Shown: positions 31,806-40,851 of the stretch, piece after piece
Layout: every line of letters begins with the position of its first letter
Numbering within the stretch: the first letter of the stretch is position 1
NCBI GenBank assembly: GCA_900544615.1
Contig: UQVS01000012.1
Location: 1 to 64,000 of the forward strand
Direction of reading: 5' to 3'
Source: an uncultured Oscillibacter sp.
GTDB lineage: Bacteria; Bacillota; Clostridia; Oscillospirales; Oscillospiraceae
Length of the DNA stretch: 64,000 nucleotides
The notes under the pieces: generated by a model
Database searches by the model: none
What the model saw: only the letters and a program-made list of their open reading frames with translations
Told to the model about the DNA's origin: nothing
Program-made: the position numbers and the translations under genes

Positions 31806-32525
31806 ATGTCCTTTGAATACACTTTTCTTGAAAAAGAGAAGGGACGAAGTGCGTGTATTGTGTTCTCACAGTGCGCTTTTTATCGCAAAGGCGGCACGCC
31901 CATGCCTGTTCTGAATCGGGTGGCGCAGGCGGCGGGAATCCAAGCCGCCAAGCACAACTGGGAACTGATCCCCATGTGCCATCCCCTGCCCCTGACGGGT
32001 ATCGACAGTTCGTTTCATCTGTCCGACCAGCCGTGCATGGTGGAGATCCGGGCGGCCGTTACCTGCATCAGTGTTACCGGGGTGGACAGCGCCACGCCGG
32101 AGATGTGCGGTCAGGCGATCTATCCCGCCACCGTCATGCAGGGCGAGAAGGAAGAATCCGCCGCCCGGCTTTCCGGGTGCAAGAATATTGTGGAGGCCGT
32201 TCCGGCGGGAAATGCGGTGATACTGCCCCAGTGGGGGCTGACGCTGGACTGCGGGAAAGCGGTGCCGGCGGACGTCCGCTGAGCAGGCATCCGCGCCCAC
32301 CATGTGACGGCGGCGCCGGAGGGGACGGAGGGAGCTTTTCACTGCGCCGTGGAGCGGGTGATTCAGGATGTGTTCACCACCTTTGTCCTGCTGCGGCCGG
32401 AACACGCCGCCCCGGATGCTCCACCTTTGCGGATGGAGCTGGAACGGGAGGACGCGCCCACCGTGTTGGATAACCAACTGGTCTGGATCTCTGTCCAGCC
32501 GCGGGACATTTTGCTGCTGCGATAG
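31806..32525 (+). pseudogene. moaC/modC deletion-fusion pseudogene
   Basis: The first half reads VLNRVAQAAGIQAAKHNWELIPMCHPLPLTGIDSSF, the central part of MoaC (cyclic pyranopterin monophosphate synthase). From about 32130 it reads SGCKNIVEAVPAGNAVILPQWGLTLDCG, the TOBE-containing end of a ModC-like molybdate ABC ATPase. An in-frame TGA (32279-32281) interrupts, after which the ModC match continues to LVWISVQPRDILLLR and a TAG at 32523. MoaC's catalytic C-terminus and ModC's whole ATPase core are missing. One deletion probably fused two genes of a molybdenum operon and the product then gained a stop. Confidence 0.8.
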
Positions 32526-32573
32526 TCCGCAGACACAAAACTCCAACATCGGCAACACATAACAGAATAAATG

Positions 32574-32608
32574 AGAAAGCCTTGAAACTAAAAGTTTCAA
32601 GGCTTTTT
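32574..32608. terminator. Bidirectional terminator
   Basis: AAAGCCTTGAAAC pairs with GTTTCAAGGCTTT (32576-32588 with 32594-32606) around a TAAAA loop. It ends both the relic on the plus strand and the asparaginase gene on the minus strand. Confidence 0.88.
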
Positions 32609-32653
32609 CTGCAATGGAACGGATAGAATACGAAACTTGACAGGTGCTGTGCT

Positions 32654-33646
32654 TCAATTTGCCGGAAAAAGAATATCCTTGGCCACCGGGGTGTAAAACA
32701 ACCTTTCCGCTTCCGCCCGGTCGTGGGTCTGCCCAAGAATCCACATGAGCTTGGCCACCACGGCTTCCGTGGTCATGTCATAGGCCTCCAGCACCCTGAG
32801 ATTTGCCTTCAGGCTGTGCCCTACATGGTAAACGCCGACGTCGCTGCCCTCGCTGGGAACCTGCGTGGTGAGGACGATGAATTTTCCCTGCGCCATCCAG
32901 TCCCGCAGGCAGTCATAGAACCCGCCCTGCTCCGGCAGTCCGCCTACGCCGAAGCTTTCGATGATCAGGGCGTCGTTCCGTTCCAGAAAGAAGTCGGCGG
33001 CGGAGCGATCCTGTCCCGGTGTCAGCTTCAGAAGGGCAACCTTCGTATCCAGGGCATCGTAGAAAAACGGCGCGGCGGCGCAGTCCTGCCGGATATACCG
33101 CAGCAGCACCCCATCCCGCAGAACGCCCAGATCCGGGTAGTTGATGCTGGAAAAGGCCTGAAAGCTCTTGGTGCGGGTCTTGCGGGCGCGGGTTCCCAAA
33201 ATCACATGGTTGTTGAACACGATGGACACGCCGGGCAGATCGGAAGCCGCGCAACGGAACGCGTCTGTCAGATTGATTTTGGAATCGGTAGAGTCGAAAC
33301 CGATGGGCTTCTGAGCGCCGGTGAGGACCACCGGCTTGGGGCTGCCCTGAATGAGATAGCTGAGGGCCGCGGCGGTATAGGCCATGGTATCCGTGCCGTG
33401 GGTGATGACGAAGCCATCATAGCGCCCATAATTTTCCCGGATGCAGCGCACCATCTTCAACCAGTGCTCCGGCCGCATATTGGTGCTGTCCAGATTCAGC
33501 AGCTGCACACAGTCCACATCGCAGATGCCGGAAATGGCAGGCAGGTGGCTCAGCAGCTGCTCTGTGGTCAGCTCCGGGGCAAGGCCGTCCTCTGTAACGT
33601 CGGAGGCAATGGTGCCGCCGGTTCCGATGAGTAAAATTTTCTTCAT
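32654..33646 (-). CDS. ansA: Type I L-asparaginase
   Basis: A 330-residue cytosolic asparaginase hydrolysing asparagine to aspartate and ammonia. Motifs: LIGTGGTIAS with the nucleophilic Thr (about residue 12), then VITHGTDTMAYTAAAL with the second catalytic Thr-Asp pair, and GAQKPIG. There is no signal peptide, as in the type I enzymes. The start follows TAGGGAGA. It is the last of five closely spaced minus-strand genes (36.5-32.6 kb), but the mix of functions suggests shared transcription, not one pathway. Confidence 0.93.
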   Translation of the reverse strand: MKKILLIGTGGTIASDVTEDGLAPELTTEQLLSHLPAISGICDVDCVQLLNLDSTNMRPEHWLKMVRCIRENYGRYDGFVITHGTDTMAYTAAALSYLIQGSPKPVVLTGAQKPIGFDSTDSKINLTDAFRCAASDLPGVSIVFNNHVILGTRARKTRTKSFQAFSSINYPDLGVLRDGVLLRYIRQDCAAAPFFYDALDTKVALLKLTPGQDRSAADFFLERNDALIIESFGVGGLPEQGGFYDCLRDWMAQGKFIVLTTQVPSEGSDVGVYHVGHSLKANLRVLEAYDMTTEAVVAKLMWILGQTHDRAEAERLFYTPVAKDILFPAN

Positions 33647-33659
33647 GGTATCTCCCTAT

Positions 33660-34757
33660 TCAGCCAAGATCCCGGTGATCCAGCGCGGCCAGACCAAACC
33701 GGGCGGCCATGGTGATGCGCTGCCGCTCCTCCTCGGTGCGGGCGCTGTCCAACCGGCCTTTCAGATCTCTTAAAAACAGGCCCCGCAGGGAATCCTCCGC
33801 CGCTCTGGCCCAGAGATCCTCTGCCAGTCGGGTCTGATCCCGGATCTCCAACGCGTAAAACCGGTCTGCCAGCGCCTCCTGAAGCGCCTCCGCCTGTGCG
33901 CCGCCCTCGCCGGTCTCCCCGGTGAGCAGGATCCGATAGAGATCCTGCGCTGTTTCCGGCGGCAGGGCGGCTTCAATGGCGGCGCGGGGGGCCTGCCCCG
34001 TTACGTCAACGGTCAGGATCTCATAGCGCCGTCGGGCAAAGGGAACAAAGGTCAGCGCCACCTTGCCGGTGTCGTCTATCGTACCAGCATAGAAGCCCTT
34101 TTCTCCCAGCTCGTCAAAGCCCCGTCCCTCCGGGCAGCCGGGCCAGGCGCAGACTGTCCGGCCGCAGGTCAGCGGCTCTGTCCGCTTGTGGATATGCCCC
34201 AGCGCCAGATAGGCAAGGCTGCTGGTGGCAATTTCTTCTTTCCGAATCGGATCATACCGGGCTTCTGCCGGGTCAATTTCCCCGTGGAGCAGGCCGATGT
34301 GAAGATTGCTGTCTTTCGGTGCTGCAAAGCCGGAGAGAAAGCCGGCGGACTGTTCGGAAGCGGTAAAGGCCGCGCCGTGGAGTACCAGACGCTTCTCCGG
34401 CCACGCCATGGCCTCCAGATGCGGCTGGGTAAAAATATGCACGTTGTCCGGCCACTGCACCGTCAGGTACGGACTGCCGGGGCCGTACCAGTCGTGGTTG
34501 CCGGGGGCGATGTAGACCTGTGCTGCCATTTGCCCCAGCGCGGCGGAGAGGCTTTCCGCCGTGTCCCGGTAGGCAGACGCGCTGTCAAAGAGGTCGCCTG
34601 CCAGCAGCACCAGCTCAATGCCGTTCTGATTGACGTAGTTGGCAAGGCGCTGGGGCAGCTCCCGGCTTTCCCGGCGGCGGGCCGCCGCCTGCCGGGGGGG
34701 CAGGGCGGCAAAAGCACTGTCCAGATGAAAATCCGCCCCATGAATGAATTTCAGCAT
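33660..34757 (-). CDS. SbcD-like metallophosphoesterase (DNA repair exonuclease)
   Basis: A 365-residue calcineurin-like phosphoesterase of the SbcD/Mre11/YhaO type. Metal ligands are seen in HGADFHLDS (residues 6-13), LAGDLFDS, APGNHDWYG, LLHGEID and ALGHIHK. The C-terminal 120 residues form the helical cap, ending in LFLRDLKGRLDSARTEEERQ. The start is the ATG after AGAGGAAG; the longer frame runs into the neighbouring gene. An SbcC/YhaN ATPase partner is usually adjacent but is not in this window, so a stand-alone role or a lost partner is possible. Confidence 0.85.
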   Translation of the reverse strand: MLKFIHGADFHLDSAFAALPPRQAAARRRESRELPQRLANYVNQNGIELVLLAGDLFDSASAYRDTAESLSAALGQMAAQVYIAPGNHDWYGPGSPYLTVQWPDNVHIFTQPHLEAMAWPEKRLVLHGAAFTASEQSAGFLSGFAAPKDSNLHIGLLHGEIDPAEARYDPIRKEEIATSSLAYLALGHIHKRTEPLTCGRTVCAWPGCPEGRGFDELGEKGFYAGTIDDTGKVALTFVPFARRRYEILTVDVTGQAPRAAIEAALPPETAQDLYRILLTGETGEGGAQAEALQEALADRFYALEIRDQTRLAEDLWARAAEDSLRGLFLRDLKGRLDSARTEEERQRITMAARFGLAALDHRDLG

Positions 34758-34768
34758 AGGCTTCCTCT

Positions 34769-35260
34769 TTATGCTTCTTTCTCCACCGGCCGCCAGCCCT
34801 TGGCCACATCGATCCACGCCACAAAGTTGGAGGAATACTTCTCCAGCTCCTCGCAGGTCAGTTCAATGGCGCTGTTGCTGCTGCCGGCGGCAGGGAACAC
34901 CGTGTCAAACCGCTTCAGGGAACTATCCAGATAGGTTTTCACGTTTTCCGGCAGGGCAAAGGAACATACGCCGCCGGGATCGTGACCGATCATGGTGTGG
35001 GCCTCGTCAAAGGTCAGCATTTTGGCCTTGGTGTGGAACTGCGCCTTGTAGCGGCTGTTGTCCACCTTGGCGTCGCCGGCCATGACGATGATGATGGGAT
35101 CTTCGCCGATCTTAAAGCTCATGGACTTGGCAATGCGGGCGCCTTCCACACCCACGGCCACCGCCGCCAGCTCCACCGTGGCAGAGGAGACGTCGAACTC
35201 CCGGATGCGGTCCTCAATGCCAAAACCCCTGAAATATTCTCTTACTTTTTGAATAGACAT
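34769..35260 (-). CDS. YbaK/EbsC-family aminoacyl-tRNA deacylase
   Basis: A 163-residue YbaK/ProX-type editing domain protein. The conserved pattern includes the SKSMSFKIGEDPIIIVMAGDAKVD segment with the invariant Lys, and HDPGGVCSFALPENVKTYLDSSLKRFD near the C-terminus. Family members clear mischarged Cys-tRNA(Pro) or Ala-tRNA(Pro). Length is normal. It lies 11 bp upstream of the SbcD-like gene on the same strand and is probably co-transcribed with it. Confidence 0.88.
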   Translation of the reverse strand: MSIQKVREYFRGFGIEDRIREFDVSSATVELAAVAVGVEGARIAKSMSFKIGEDPIIIVMAGDAKVDNSRYKAQFHTKAKMLTFDEAHTMIGHDPGGVCSFALPENVKTYLDSSLKRFDTVFPAAGSSNSAIELTCEELEKYSSNFVAWIDVAKGWRPVEKEA

Positions 35261-35276
35261 GGTGTGTTCCTCTTTT

Positions 35277-35756
35277 TTACAGTTTTACGGGTTTGTCATT
35301 TATATATTCGCCGTAGGGGATCCCGTTCAGGCAGCTGGGCAGCATGGCCTCCACAGCCGAGCTGATATGCTCCGGCAGGGCGTTGACGGGGAACCAGTGG
35401 AGCCCGGCGTTCTTCTCCGGCTCCATGACGGCGGGAACGCCTGCGTATTTCCGAATCACGAAGCACAGATCGTAATAGGTGCGTCCGTCACCGCCGGCGA
35501 CCCTGTGACACAGGTGGACAAACTCCGCGTCGGCGGGATCTACGCATATTCCCAGCTCCTCCCGGCATTCACGGGCCACGGCCTGACGGGCCGTTTCGTT
35601 TTCATCCACATGGCCGCTGCCGGCAAAGTCCCAGGTGCCGTCCATGTAGCCGGTGTTCTGCCGCAGGTGCAGCAGCACCTCCCGGCCATCCTTCCCGTCC
35701 CGCAGCAGAATGGGAAACACTGCGGAATAGGAGCGGTAATGTTCCGGTCTGATCAT
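35277..35756 (-). CDS. NUDIX hydrolase
   Basis: A 159-residue NUDIX protein. The Nudix box appears as GSGHVDENETARQAVARECREELGI (residues about 46-70), with the REECREEL glutamates that bind magnesium (here RECREEL). The surrounding LLHLRQNTGYMDGTWDFAG is typical of MutT-like nucleotide pyrophosphatases. The substrate cannot be told from sequence. It is spaced 16 bp from the YbaK-family gene and 14 bp from ymdB, so it sits within the same minus-strand run. Confidence 0.88.
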   Translation of the reverse strand: MIRPEHYRSYSAVFPILLRDGKDGREVLLHLRQNTGYMDGTWDFAGSGHVDENETARQAVARECREELGICVDPADAEFVHLCHRVAGGDGRTYYDLCFVIRKYAGVPAVMEPEKNAGLHWFPVNALPEHISSAVEAMLPSCLNGIPYGEYINDKPVKL

Positions 35757-35770
35757 TCTCAGATCCCTCC

Positions 35771-36544
35771 TTATCGGATCTCCACACGCTCTACAGCGGT
35801 GCAGAGTCCTGTAGCGCTGTCCAGCGTGAAAATAGCGCCCTGCAGCTTGCAGGGGCCGTCCGGATTGCGGTAGCGCCCCGGCAGCCCGCCTAAAAACGTT
35901 TCTACAGATTGCCCCGGCTCCACCCCCAGAACGGATTCGATGGGGCCGGTCATGCCCAGATCCGTGATGTAGCCGGTGCCGTGGGGATAGACCCGCTCAT
36001 CAGCAGTGGGGACGTGGGTGTGGGTACCCCAGAGGGCGCTGACCCGGCCATCCAGATAGTAGCCCAGCGCCAGCTTTTCGCTGGTGGCCTCCGCGTGAAA
36101 ATCCACCAGCGTGAAATCCGCGGAACCCTGTTCCAGCAGCCGGCCTGCCAGAGTAAAGGGATTTTCGGCGTTCCATTGCAGCGTGCAGCGGCCAATGAGA
36201 TTGACCACACGGAACCGCAGACCGTTGAGGTCGAAGATCTCGCAGCCGTGGCCCGGCATCCGGCCGGACAGGTTGGCGGGGCGCAGCAGCCAGGGCGTTT
36301 CGTCCAGCATCCGGCAGATCTCCATTTTGCCGAAGGTGTGGTTGCCCAGCGTTACGGCGTCGGCGCCGGCGTCATAGACACGCCACGCCTGTTTGCAGGT
36401 CAGCCCCACGCCGGAGATGTTTTCCCCGTTGACTACGGTGAAGGAAATATGTTTCAGCTTTTGCAGGGGACGCAGATGGCGTTCCAGATGGGCAAGACCG
36501 GCTTCGCCCACCACGTCTCCCACCGCCAGAACGGAATACAGCAT
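35771..36544 (-). CDS. ymdB: YmdB-family metallophosphoesterase
   Basis: A 257-residue phosphodiesterase of the YmdB/TIGR00282 family. Metal-site motifs are GDVVGEAG (residues 9-16), VNGENISGVG, LGNHTFGK, DFHAEATSEK and GTHTHVPT. In Bacillus subtilis YmdB hydrolyses cyclic dinucleotide-type 2',3'-cAMP and affects biofilm and motility gene expression, and its gene is co-transcribed with rny. Here it is divergent from rny, 290 bp apart, so the pairing is kept but the operon is split. Confidence 0.92.
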   Translation of the reverse strand: MLYSVLAVGDVVGEAGLAHLERHLRPLQKLKHISFTVVNGENISGVGLTCKQAWRVYDAGADAVTLGNHTFGKMEICRMLDETPWLLRPANLSGRMPGHGCEIFDLNGLRFRVVNLIGRCTLQWNAENPFTLAGRLLEQGSADFTLVDFHAEATSEKLALGYYLDGRVSALWGTHTHVPTADERVYPHGTGYITDLGMTGPIESVLGVEPGQSVETFLGGLPGRYRNPDGPCKLQGAIFTLDSATGLCTAVERVEIR

Positions 36545-36675
36545 ACAGAACCTCCCATGGATGATTGCGATGTTCTGCTTATTCTATCCCACTTTTTCAA
36601 TTTTGACAAGGCGCATCTCCTACAGCCGCCGGAACCCGCGGCAAAAGTTATCTGTTCAAATTTACAGGATATGAC

Positions 36676-36704
36676 TTGACATAACCGCTTCAACTGATTA
36701 AACT
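36676..36704 (+). promoter_or_regulatory. Promoter of rny
   Basis: A perfect TTGACA (36676-36681), 17 bases, then TAAACT (36699-36704). It gives a leader of about 125 nt containing a GC-rich hairpin (CCGGTC/GACCGG near 36760). Confidence 0.65.
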
Positions 36705-36836
36705 ATATAAGGATCATTATAGGCGGAAAGGGGTTCGCCTGTTTGTGTTCTGAACCGTGCCGGTCAGCCCTGCGGCAGACCGGACGGTGAATTTTATGGC
36801 GTTTTACGCTGAAATCAGAAGGAAGGAATCACATCT

Positions 36837-38366
36837 ATGACCATCATTGTAGGCATTGCTTGCTTGGCAATCGGTGCGGTGATTGGCTTCCTCTATCGTA
36901 AGAGTGTGTCTGAAAAAAAGATCTCCAGCGCTGAAGAAGAAAGCCTGCGCATTGTAAACGAAGCAATCCGCACCGCCGAGAGCAAGAAGAAGGAAGCGCT
37001 GCTGGAAGCCAAGGAAGAGATCCTGAAAAGCCGTACTGATTACGAGAAGGAAGAAAAATCCCGCAGAGCCGATCTGCAGCGGCAGGAAAACCGTTTGCAG
37101 CAGAAGGAAGAAAATTTGGACCGCAAGCTGGAGACCATTGAGAAGAAGGAAGAATCTCTGGCTCAGAAGCACGCGGCCATGGAGAAGGAACAGGAGGAGA
37201 TCCACACCATCAAGCAGAGCCAGACGGCTATGCTGGAAAAGATCTCCGGCTTCACCGCTGACGAGGCAAAGGATTACCTCATCCAGCAGGTGGAGAGTGA
37301 AGTGACCCACGAGACTGCCCTCAAGATCAAAGAGGTGGAGTCCCGGATGAAAGAGGAGTGCGAGACCCGCGCCCGCGAGGTGGTGGCTCAGGCCATCCAG
37401 CGCTGCGCCGCCGACTCCGTGGCCGAACTGACCGTCAGTGTGGTTCCCCTGCCCAATGACGAGATGAAGGGCCGCATCATCGGCCGCGAGGGCCGCAATA
37501 TCCGCACCATTGAGACTCTGACCGGCGTGGATCTCATTATCGACGATACGCCGGAGGCCATTACCGTTTCCTGCTTCGAGCCGGTCCGCCGGGAGATCGC
37601 CCGGCTGGCGCTGGAAAAGCTGATCGCTGACGGCCGCATCCATCCCACCCACATTGAGGAAATGGTGGAGAAGGCCCGCCGGGAGGTGGAAGCCACCATC
37701 AAGGCGGAGGGCGAACGCGCCATGTTTGAGTGCGGCATCCGCAACCTGCACCCGGAGCTGGTGAAGATGCTGGGCCGTCTCCATTACCGCACCAGCTACG
37801 GCCAGAACGTTTTGCAGCACTCCATCGAGGTCTCCCATATCGCCGGCATGATGGCAATGGAGCTGGGGGCTGATGTCCAGACCGCCAAGCGTGCCGGTCT
37901 GCTCCATGATCTGGGTAAGTCCGTGGATCACGAGATGGAAGGCACCCATGTGCAGCTGGGCGTGGAATTCGCCCGGAAGTACAAGGAGAAGGAAGAGATC
38001 ATCCACGCCATCGAAGCCCACCACAACGATGTGGAGCCTCGCACCATCGTGGCCTGCCTGGTGCAGGCGGCAGACGCTATTTCCGCAGCCCGTCCCGGCG
38101 CACGGCGGGAGAATCTGGAGAACTACATCAAGCGGCTGGAGCAGCTTGAGAGTATCGCCACTTCCTTCCAGGGCGTGGAAAAGGCATACGCCATTCAGGC
38201 CGGCCGCGAGGTGCGCGTCATGGTGAAGCCGGAACAGGTCAACGAGGATCAGATGGTGATTCTGGCCCGCGATCTGGCGAAAAAGATCGAGGAAGAGATG
38301 GAATACCCCGGCCAGATCAAGGTCAATCTCATCCGCGAGACGAAGTGCGTCGAATACGCAAAGTAA
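36837..38366 (+). CDS. rny: Ribonuclease Y
   Basis: A 509-residue membrane-anchored endoribonuclease. Residues 1-20 form the N-terminal membrane helix. A long coiled coil (about 25-190) is followed by a KH RNA-binding domain with IIGREGRNIRTIE (about 215) and an HD phosphohydrolase domain with HSIEVSHIAG, LLHDLGKSVDHE and EAHHND. RNase Y starts mRNA decay in Firmicutes and is the scaffold of the degradosome-like network. The start follows GAAGGAAGGAA. A strong terminator ends the gene, so it is monocistronic. Confidence 0.96.
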   Translation: MTIIVGIACLAIGAVIGFLYRKSVSEKKISSAEEESLRIVNEAIRTAESKKKEALLEAKEEILKSRTDYEKEEKSRRADLQRQENRLQQKEENLDRKLETIEKKEESLAQKHAAMEKEQEEIHTIKQSQTAMLEKISGFTADEAKDYLIQQVESEVTHETALKIKEVESRMKEECETRAREVVAQAIQRCAADSVAELTVSVVPLPNDEMKGRIIGREGRNIRTIETLTGVDLIIDDTPEAITVSCFEPVRREIARLALEKLIADGRIHPTHIEEMVEKARREVEATIKAEGERAMFECGIRNLHPELVKMLGRLHYRTSYGQNVLQHSIEVSHIAGMMAMELGADVQTAKRAGLLHDLGKSVDHEMEGTHVQLGVEFARKYKEKEEIIHAIEAHHNDVEPRTIVACLVQAADAISAARPGARRENLENYIKRLEQLESIATSFQGVEKAYAIQAGREVRVMVKPEQVNEDQMVILARDLAKKIEEEMEYPGQIKVNLIRETKCVEYAK

Positions 38367-38379
38367 TAAACCGTCGAAA

Positions 38380-38412
38380 AACTCCCCCAAGGAATCGTTC
38401 CTTGGGGGAGTT
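38380..38412. terminator. Bidirectional terminator between rny and the lipoprotein gene
   Basis: A 15-bp perfect stem (38380-38394 with 38398-38412) with a 3-nt loop, flanked by A and T residues. Confidence 0.9.
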
Positions 38413-38461
38413 TGTTGTAAAAAAGTGTTTTTACGAGAATGGTATCGCAGCCCGAATGGCG

Positions 38462-39532
38462 TCAGTCGTCGAAGAGGGGATTGGTGATCCGCAGCTGAAG
38501 GCGGAAATAGGGGCCGTTGTCGGCAACGCCGGTGCAGCCGGTGCCGGCGGTGAACTGGAAGTACCCATCGCCGTTCCCCAGCGGATCCTCCGACAGCCGG
38601 TCGGTGTCCAGCGTCAGAGTCAGCACCACGTTGCTTCCCTCCTGGGTGATCTCCGCTTTTTTAATCAGCACACAGCTGCCGCTCAGCTCCCCGGCGGGGA
38701 AGTCCTCCGGGTACAGGGAGCCGTAACTGTGCAGAGATTCGACGGTCACGCCGTCCGCTAACTCGCCGCTATCCAGAAAGGTGTCGTGGAAGGTCACGAA
38801 GAGCACGTTTCCGTTTTCTGGGAGGGACACCTCTGTATAGGGAATTTCGCAGTAGGCGGCGGTAAAGTCACTGCCGTCCGCCAGCGGGGCGAAGGCCACG
38901 GTAACGCCCCCTGCATCGACCTGGGCGGAGCGGACAGCCTCCCGGCGTCCCTGCATCCCCATGTAGTAGCTTTCTCCGGCCCCGGCCCAATAGGTGTCGG
39001 AACTGCTGGTAGCGCCGCTGCCGTAAGCGTCATAATCCAGGGGCATCCCCTGCTCATCGTAGACCAGGTTCAGCGAAACGTTTTCCACATGGGGGAAGCC
39101 CGGTACGCCGTTGATGCTGTTGGGGCCGCCGGTGACCACTTCAATGCTGGCCTGTCCTTTAATGTTGCAGTTTAGCAGCGGTTCATACAGAAACAGCAGC
39201 CGGCGGCGGATGCCGCTCTGACCATAAACCCAGTCCAGCATAGGAGCATACGTATCACGGTCGATCTGCACCAGAAAATCCCCCTCGTAAGGGGTAATGG
39301 TCAAGTTTTCCAGAGGAAAAGGATCGGGGTCGGCGGCATAGAGGGCGCGGACTTCCTCCTCCGTGGTGACCGGCGTCAGGGTGTCGTCAGCCGCAGCGGC
39401 AGGGGAGAACTCCCCGGCCGGCCGGCTTTCGCTGCCGTCGGTTTTTTCTTCCTCCTGCGCCGGAGCGGCGCCGCAGGAAGCCAGAGAAATCAGCAGAAGA
39501 AGGGCAGACAGAAAAGCAAACGTTTTTTTCAT
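38462..39532 (-). CDS. Predicted lipoprotein of unknown function
   Basis: A 356-residue exported lipoprotein. The N-terminus MKKTFAFLSALLLLISLASCG is a signal peptide with lipobox LASC, so it would be lipid-anchored at the cell surface. A Glu/Ala/Pro-rich linker (about 20-60) leads to a mainly beta-strand region with many Tyr and Gly residues. No catalytic motif is recognised; a resemblance to DUF3298/DUF4163-like or binding-protein folds is not clear enough to claim. The second ATG is chosen as start because the first overlaps the ribosome site AAAGG. Confidence 0.75.
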   Translation of the reverse strand: MKKTFAFLSALLLLISLASCGAAPAQEEEKTDGSESRPAGEFSPAAAADDTLTPVTTEEEVRALYAADPDPFPLENLTITPYEGDFLVQIDRDTYAPMLDWVYGQSGIRRRLLFLYEPLLNCNIKGQASIEVVTGGPNSINGVPGFPHVENVSLNLVYDEQGMPLDYDAYGSGATSSSDTYWAGAGESYYMGMQGRREAVRSAQVDAGGVTVAFAPLADGSDFTAAYCEIPYTEVSLPENGNVLFVTFHDTFLDSGELADGVTVESLHSYGSLYPEDFPAGELSGSCVLIKKAEITQEGSNVVLTLTLDTDRLSEDPLGNGDGYFQFTAGTGCTGVADNGPYFRLQLRITNPLFDD

Positions 39533-39631
39533 GGTGTCACACATCCTTTCTCTAAGGGCATGATAACAGGCACAAAACGGAAAAATCGTTACAAATTAAT
39601 AACAATCTGCGGCAATCTGCTTACAGGCAGC

Positions 39632-40813
39632 TTACGCCCCGCAGCGGCGGAGAATCGCCTCCATATCCGCCTCGTGGATCTTCACAAAGCCGCCGAAAGG
39701 GAACCCGTTGGGCTTTTCGGCCCGATGCGCCACCATGGCAGGGATATCCTCCGCCTTGCCGCCCACGTCCTGCAGCGCGGCAGGCATATGCAGGGCGCGG
39801 AAAAATTCCCGCAGCCGCCGGATCCCGGCCTGCGCCGTGCGTTCCGGGTGGGCATAGTCCATCTCGCAGCCGAATACATTGATGGCGAACCGGGCGAAGC
39901 GCATGGGATCATGGCCGCAGACGTACTCCATCCATGCGGGCATGACCACGGCAAGGCCCGCGCCGTGGGCGCAGTCATAGAAGGCGGAAAGCTCATGCTC
40001 GATCTGGTGGCTGGCCCAGTCCTGCTCCCGGCCAATGCCGCAGGAGTTGTTGTGGGCCAGCATTCCCGCCCACATGAGATCGGCGTGGGCGGCATAGTCA
40101 TCGTGGCCTGCCAGCGCTCTGGGGGCGGCGTCCACCACGGTTTTCATCACGGCTTCGCACAGCCGGTCGGTCAGAGCTACATCCGGGGTATTGGTGAAAT
40201 AGCGTTCGCACAGATGGGCCAGCATATCCACCGCGCCGCAGGCCAGCTGGAAGTCCGGCAGGGAACAGGTGTAAGTGGGATCCAGCACGGAAAACTTGGG
40301 TCGGATGACGTCCGTCTTGGGGCAGCCCCATTTCAGGTTGCCGTTTTCCTGCGTAATCACGCAGCTGTCGGAGCCTTCGCTGCCAGCGGCGGAAATGGTC
40401 AGCACCGTGCCGACCGGCAGCGTGCGCTCAATTTTGGCCTTGCCGGTGAAGAAGTCCCAGAAATCGCCGTCGTAGGGGACACCCATGCCGATGGCTTTGG
40501 CGGTGTCGATGACGCTGCCGCCGCCAATGGCCAGCAGGAAGTCCACGCCCTCTTTCCTGGCAAGGGAAATCCCTTCATACACCTTGCCGCTGCGGGGATT
40601 GGCCTGCACGCCCCACAACTCGCACCAGGGAATCCCCGCTTCTTTCAGGGACGCGGCGGCAGCATCGTAAGCGCCGTTTTTCCGCACGGAGCCGCCGCCT
40701 GCCACCAGCAGCACTTTACTGCCGCCGAACTGCCGCACCAGTGCGCCTACGCGGCTGGCCTCGCCCTGCCCAAAGGCAAAGAGGGTGGGGGAATAAAACG
40801 TAAAGTTGTTCAT
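39632..40813 (-). CDS. Iron-containing alcohol dehydrogenase (butanol dehydrogenase-like)
   Basis: A 393-residue Fe-ADH of the YqhD/BdhA group. The N-terminal Rossmann-like half has the nucleotide-binding AIGGGSVIDTAKAIG (about residue 95). The C-terminal half has the metal ligands in ACGAVDMLAHLCE (Asp, His) and SHQIEHELSAFYDCAHGAGLAVVMPAW (two His). It reduces aldehydes to alcohols with NAD(P)H, helping dispose of reductant in fermentation. RBS GGAGG precedes the ATG. It is monocistronic. Upstream no Rex-like site was noticed. Confidence 0.93.
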   Translation of the reverse strand: MNNFTFYSPTLFAFGQGEASRVGALVRQFGGSKVLLVAGGGSVRKNGAYDAAAASLKEAGIPWCELWGVQANPRSGKVYEGISLARKEGVDFLLAIGGGSVIDTAKAIGMGVPYDGDFWDFFTGKAKIERTLPVGTVLTISAAGSEGSDSCVITQENGNLKWGCPKTDVIRPKFSVLDPTYTCSLPDFQLACGAVDMLAHLCERYFTNTPDVALTDRLCEAVMKTVVDAAPRALAGHDDYAAHADLMWAGMLAHNNSCGIGREQDWASHQIEHELSAFYDCAHGAGLAVVMPAWMEYVCGHDPMRFARFAINVFGCEMDYAHPERTAQAGIRRLREFFRALHMPAALQDVGGKAEDIPAMVAHRAEKPNGFPFGGFVKIHEADMEAILRRCGA

Positions 40814-40851
40814 AATTGACCTCCTGATTCCATATGAATAGGGAAATGGCT

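Noticed and set aside
36804..38390. A 528-codon minus-strand frame opposite rny
   Set aside because: RNase Y is unmistakable on the plus strand. The reverse frame is a composition artefact (His/Leu-rich).
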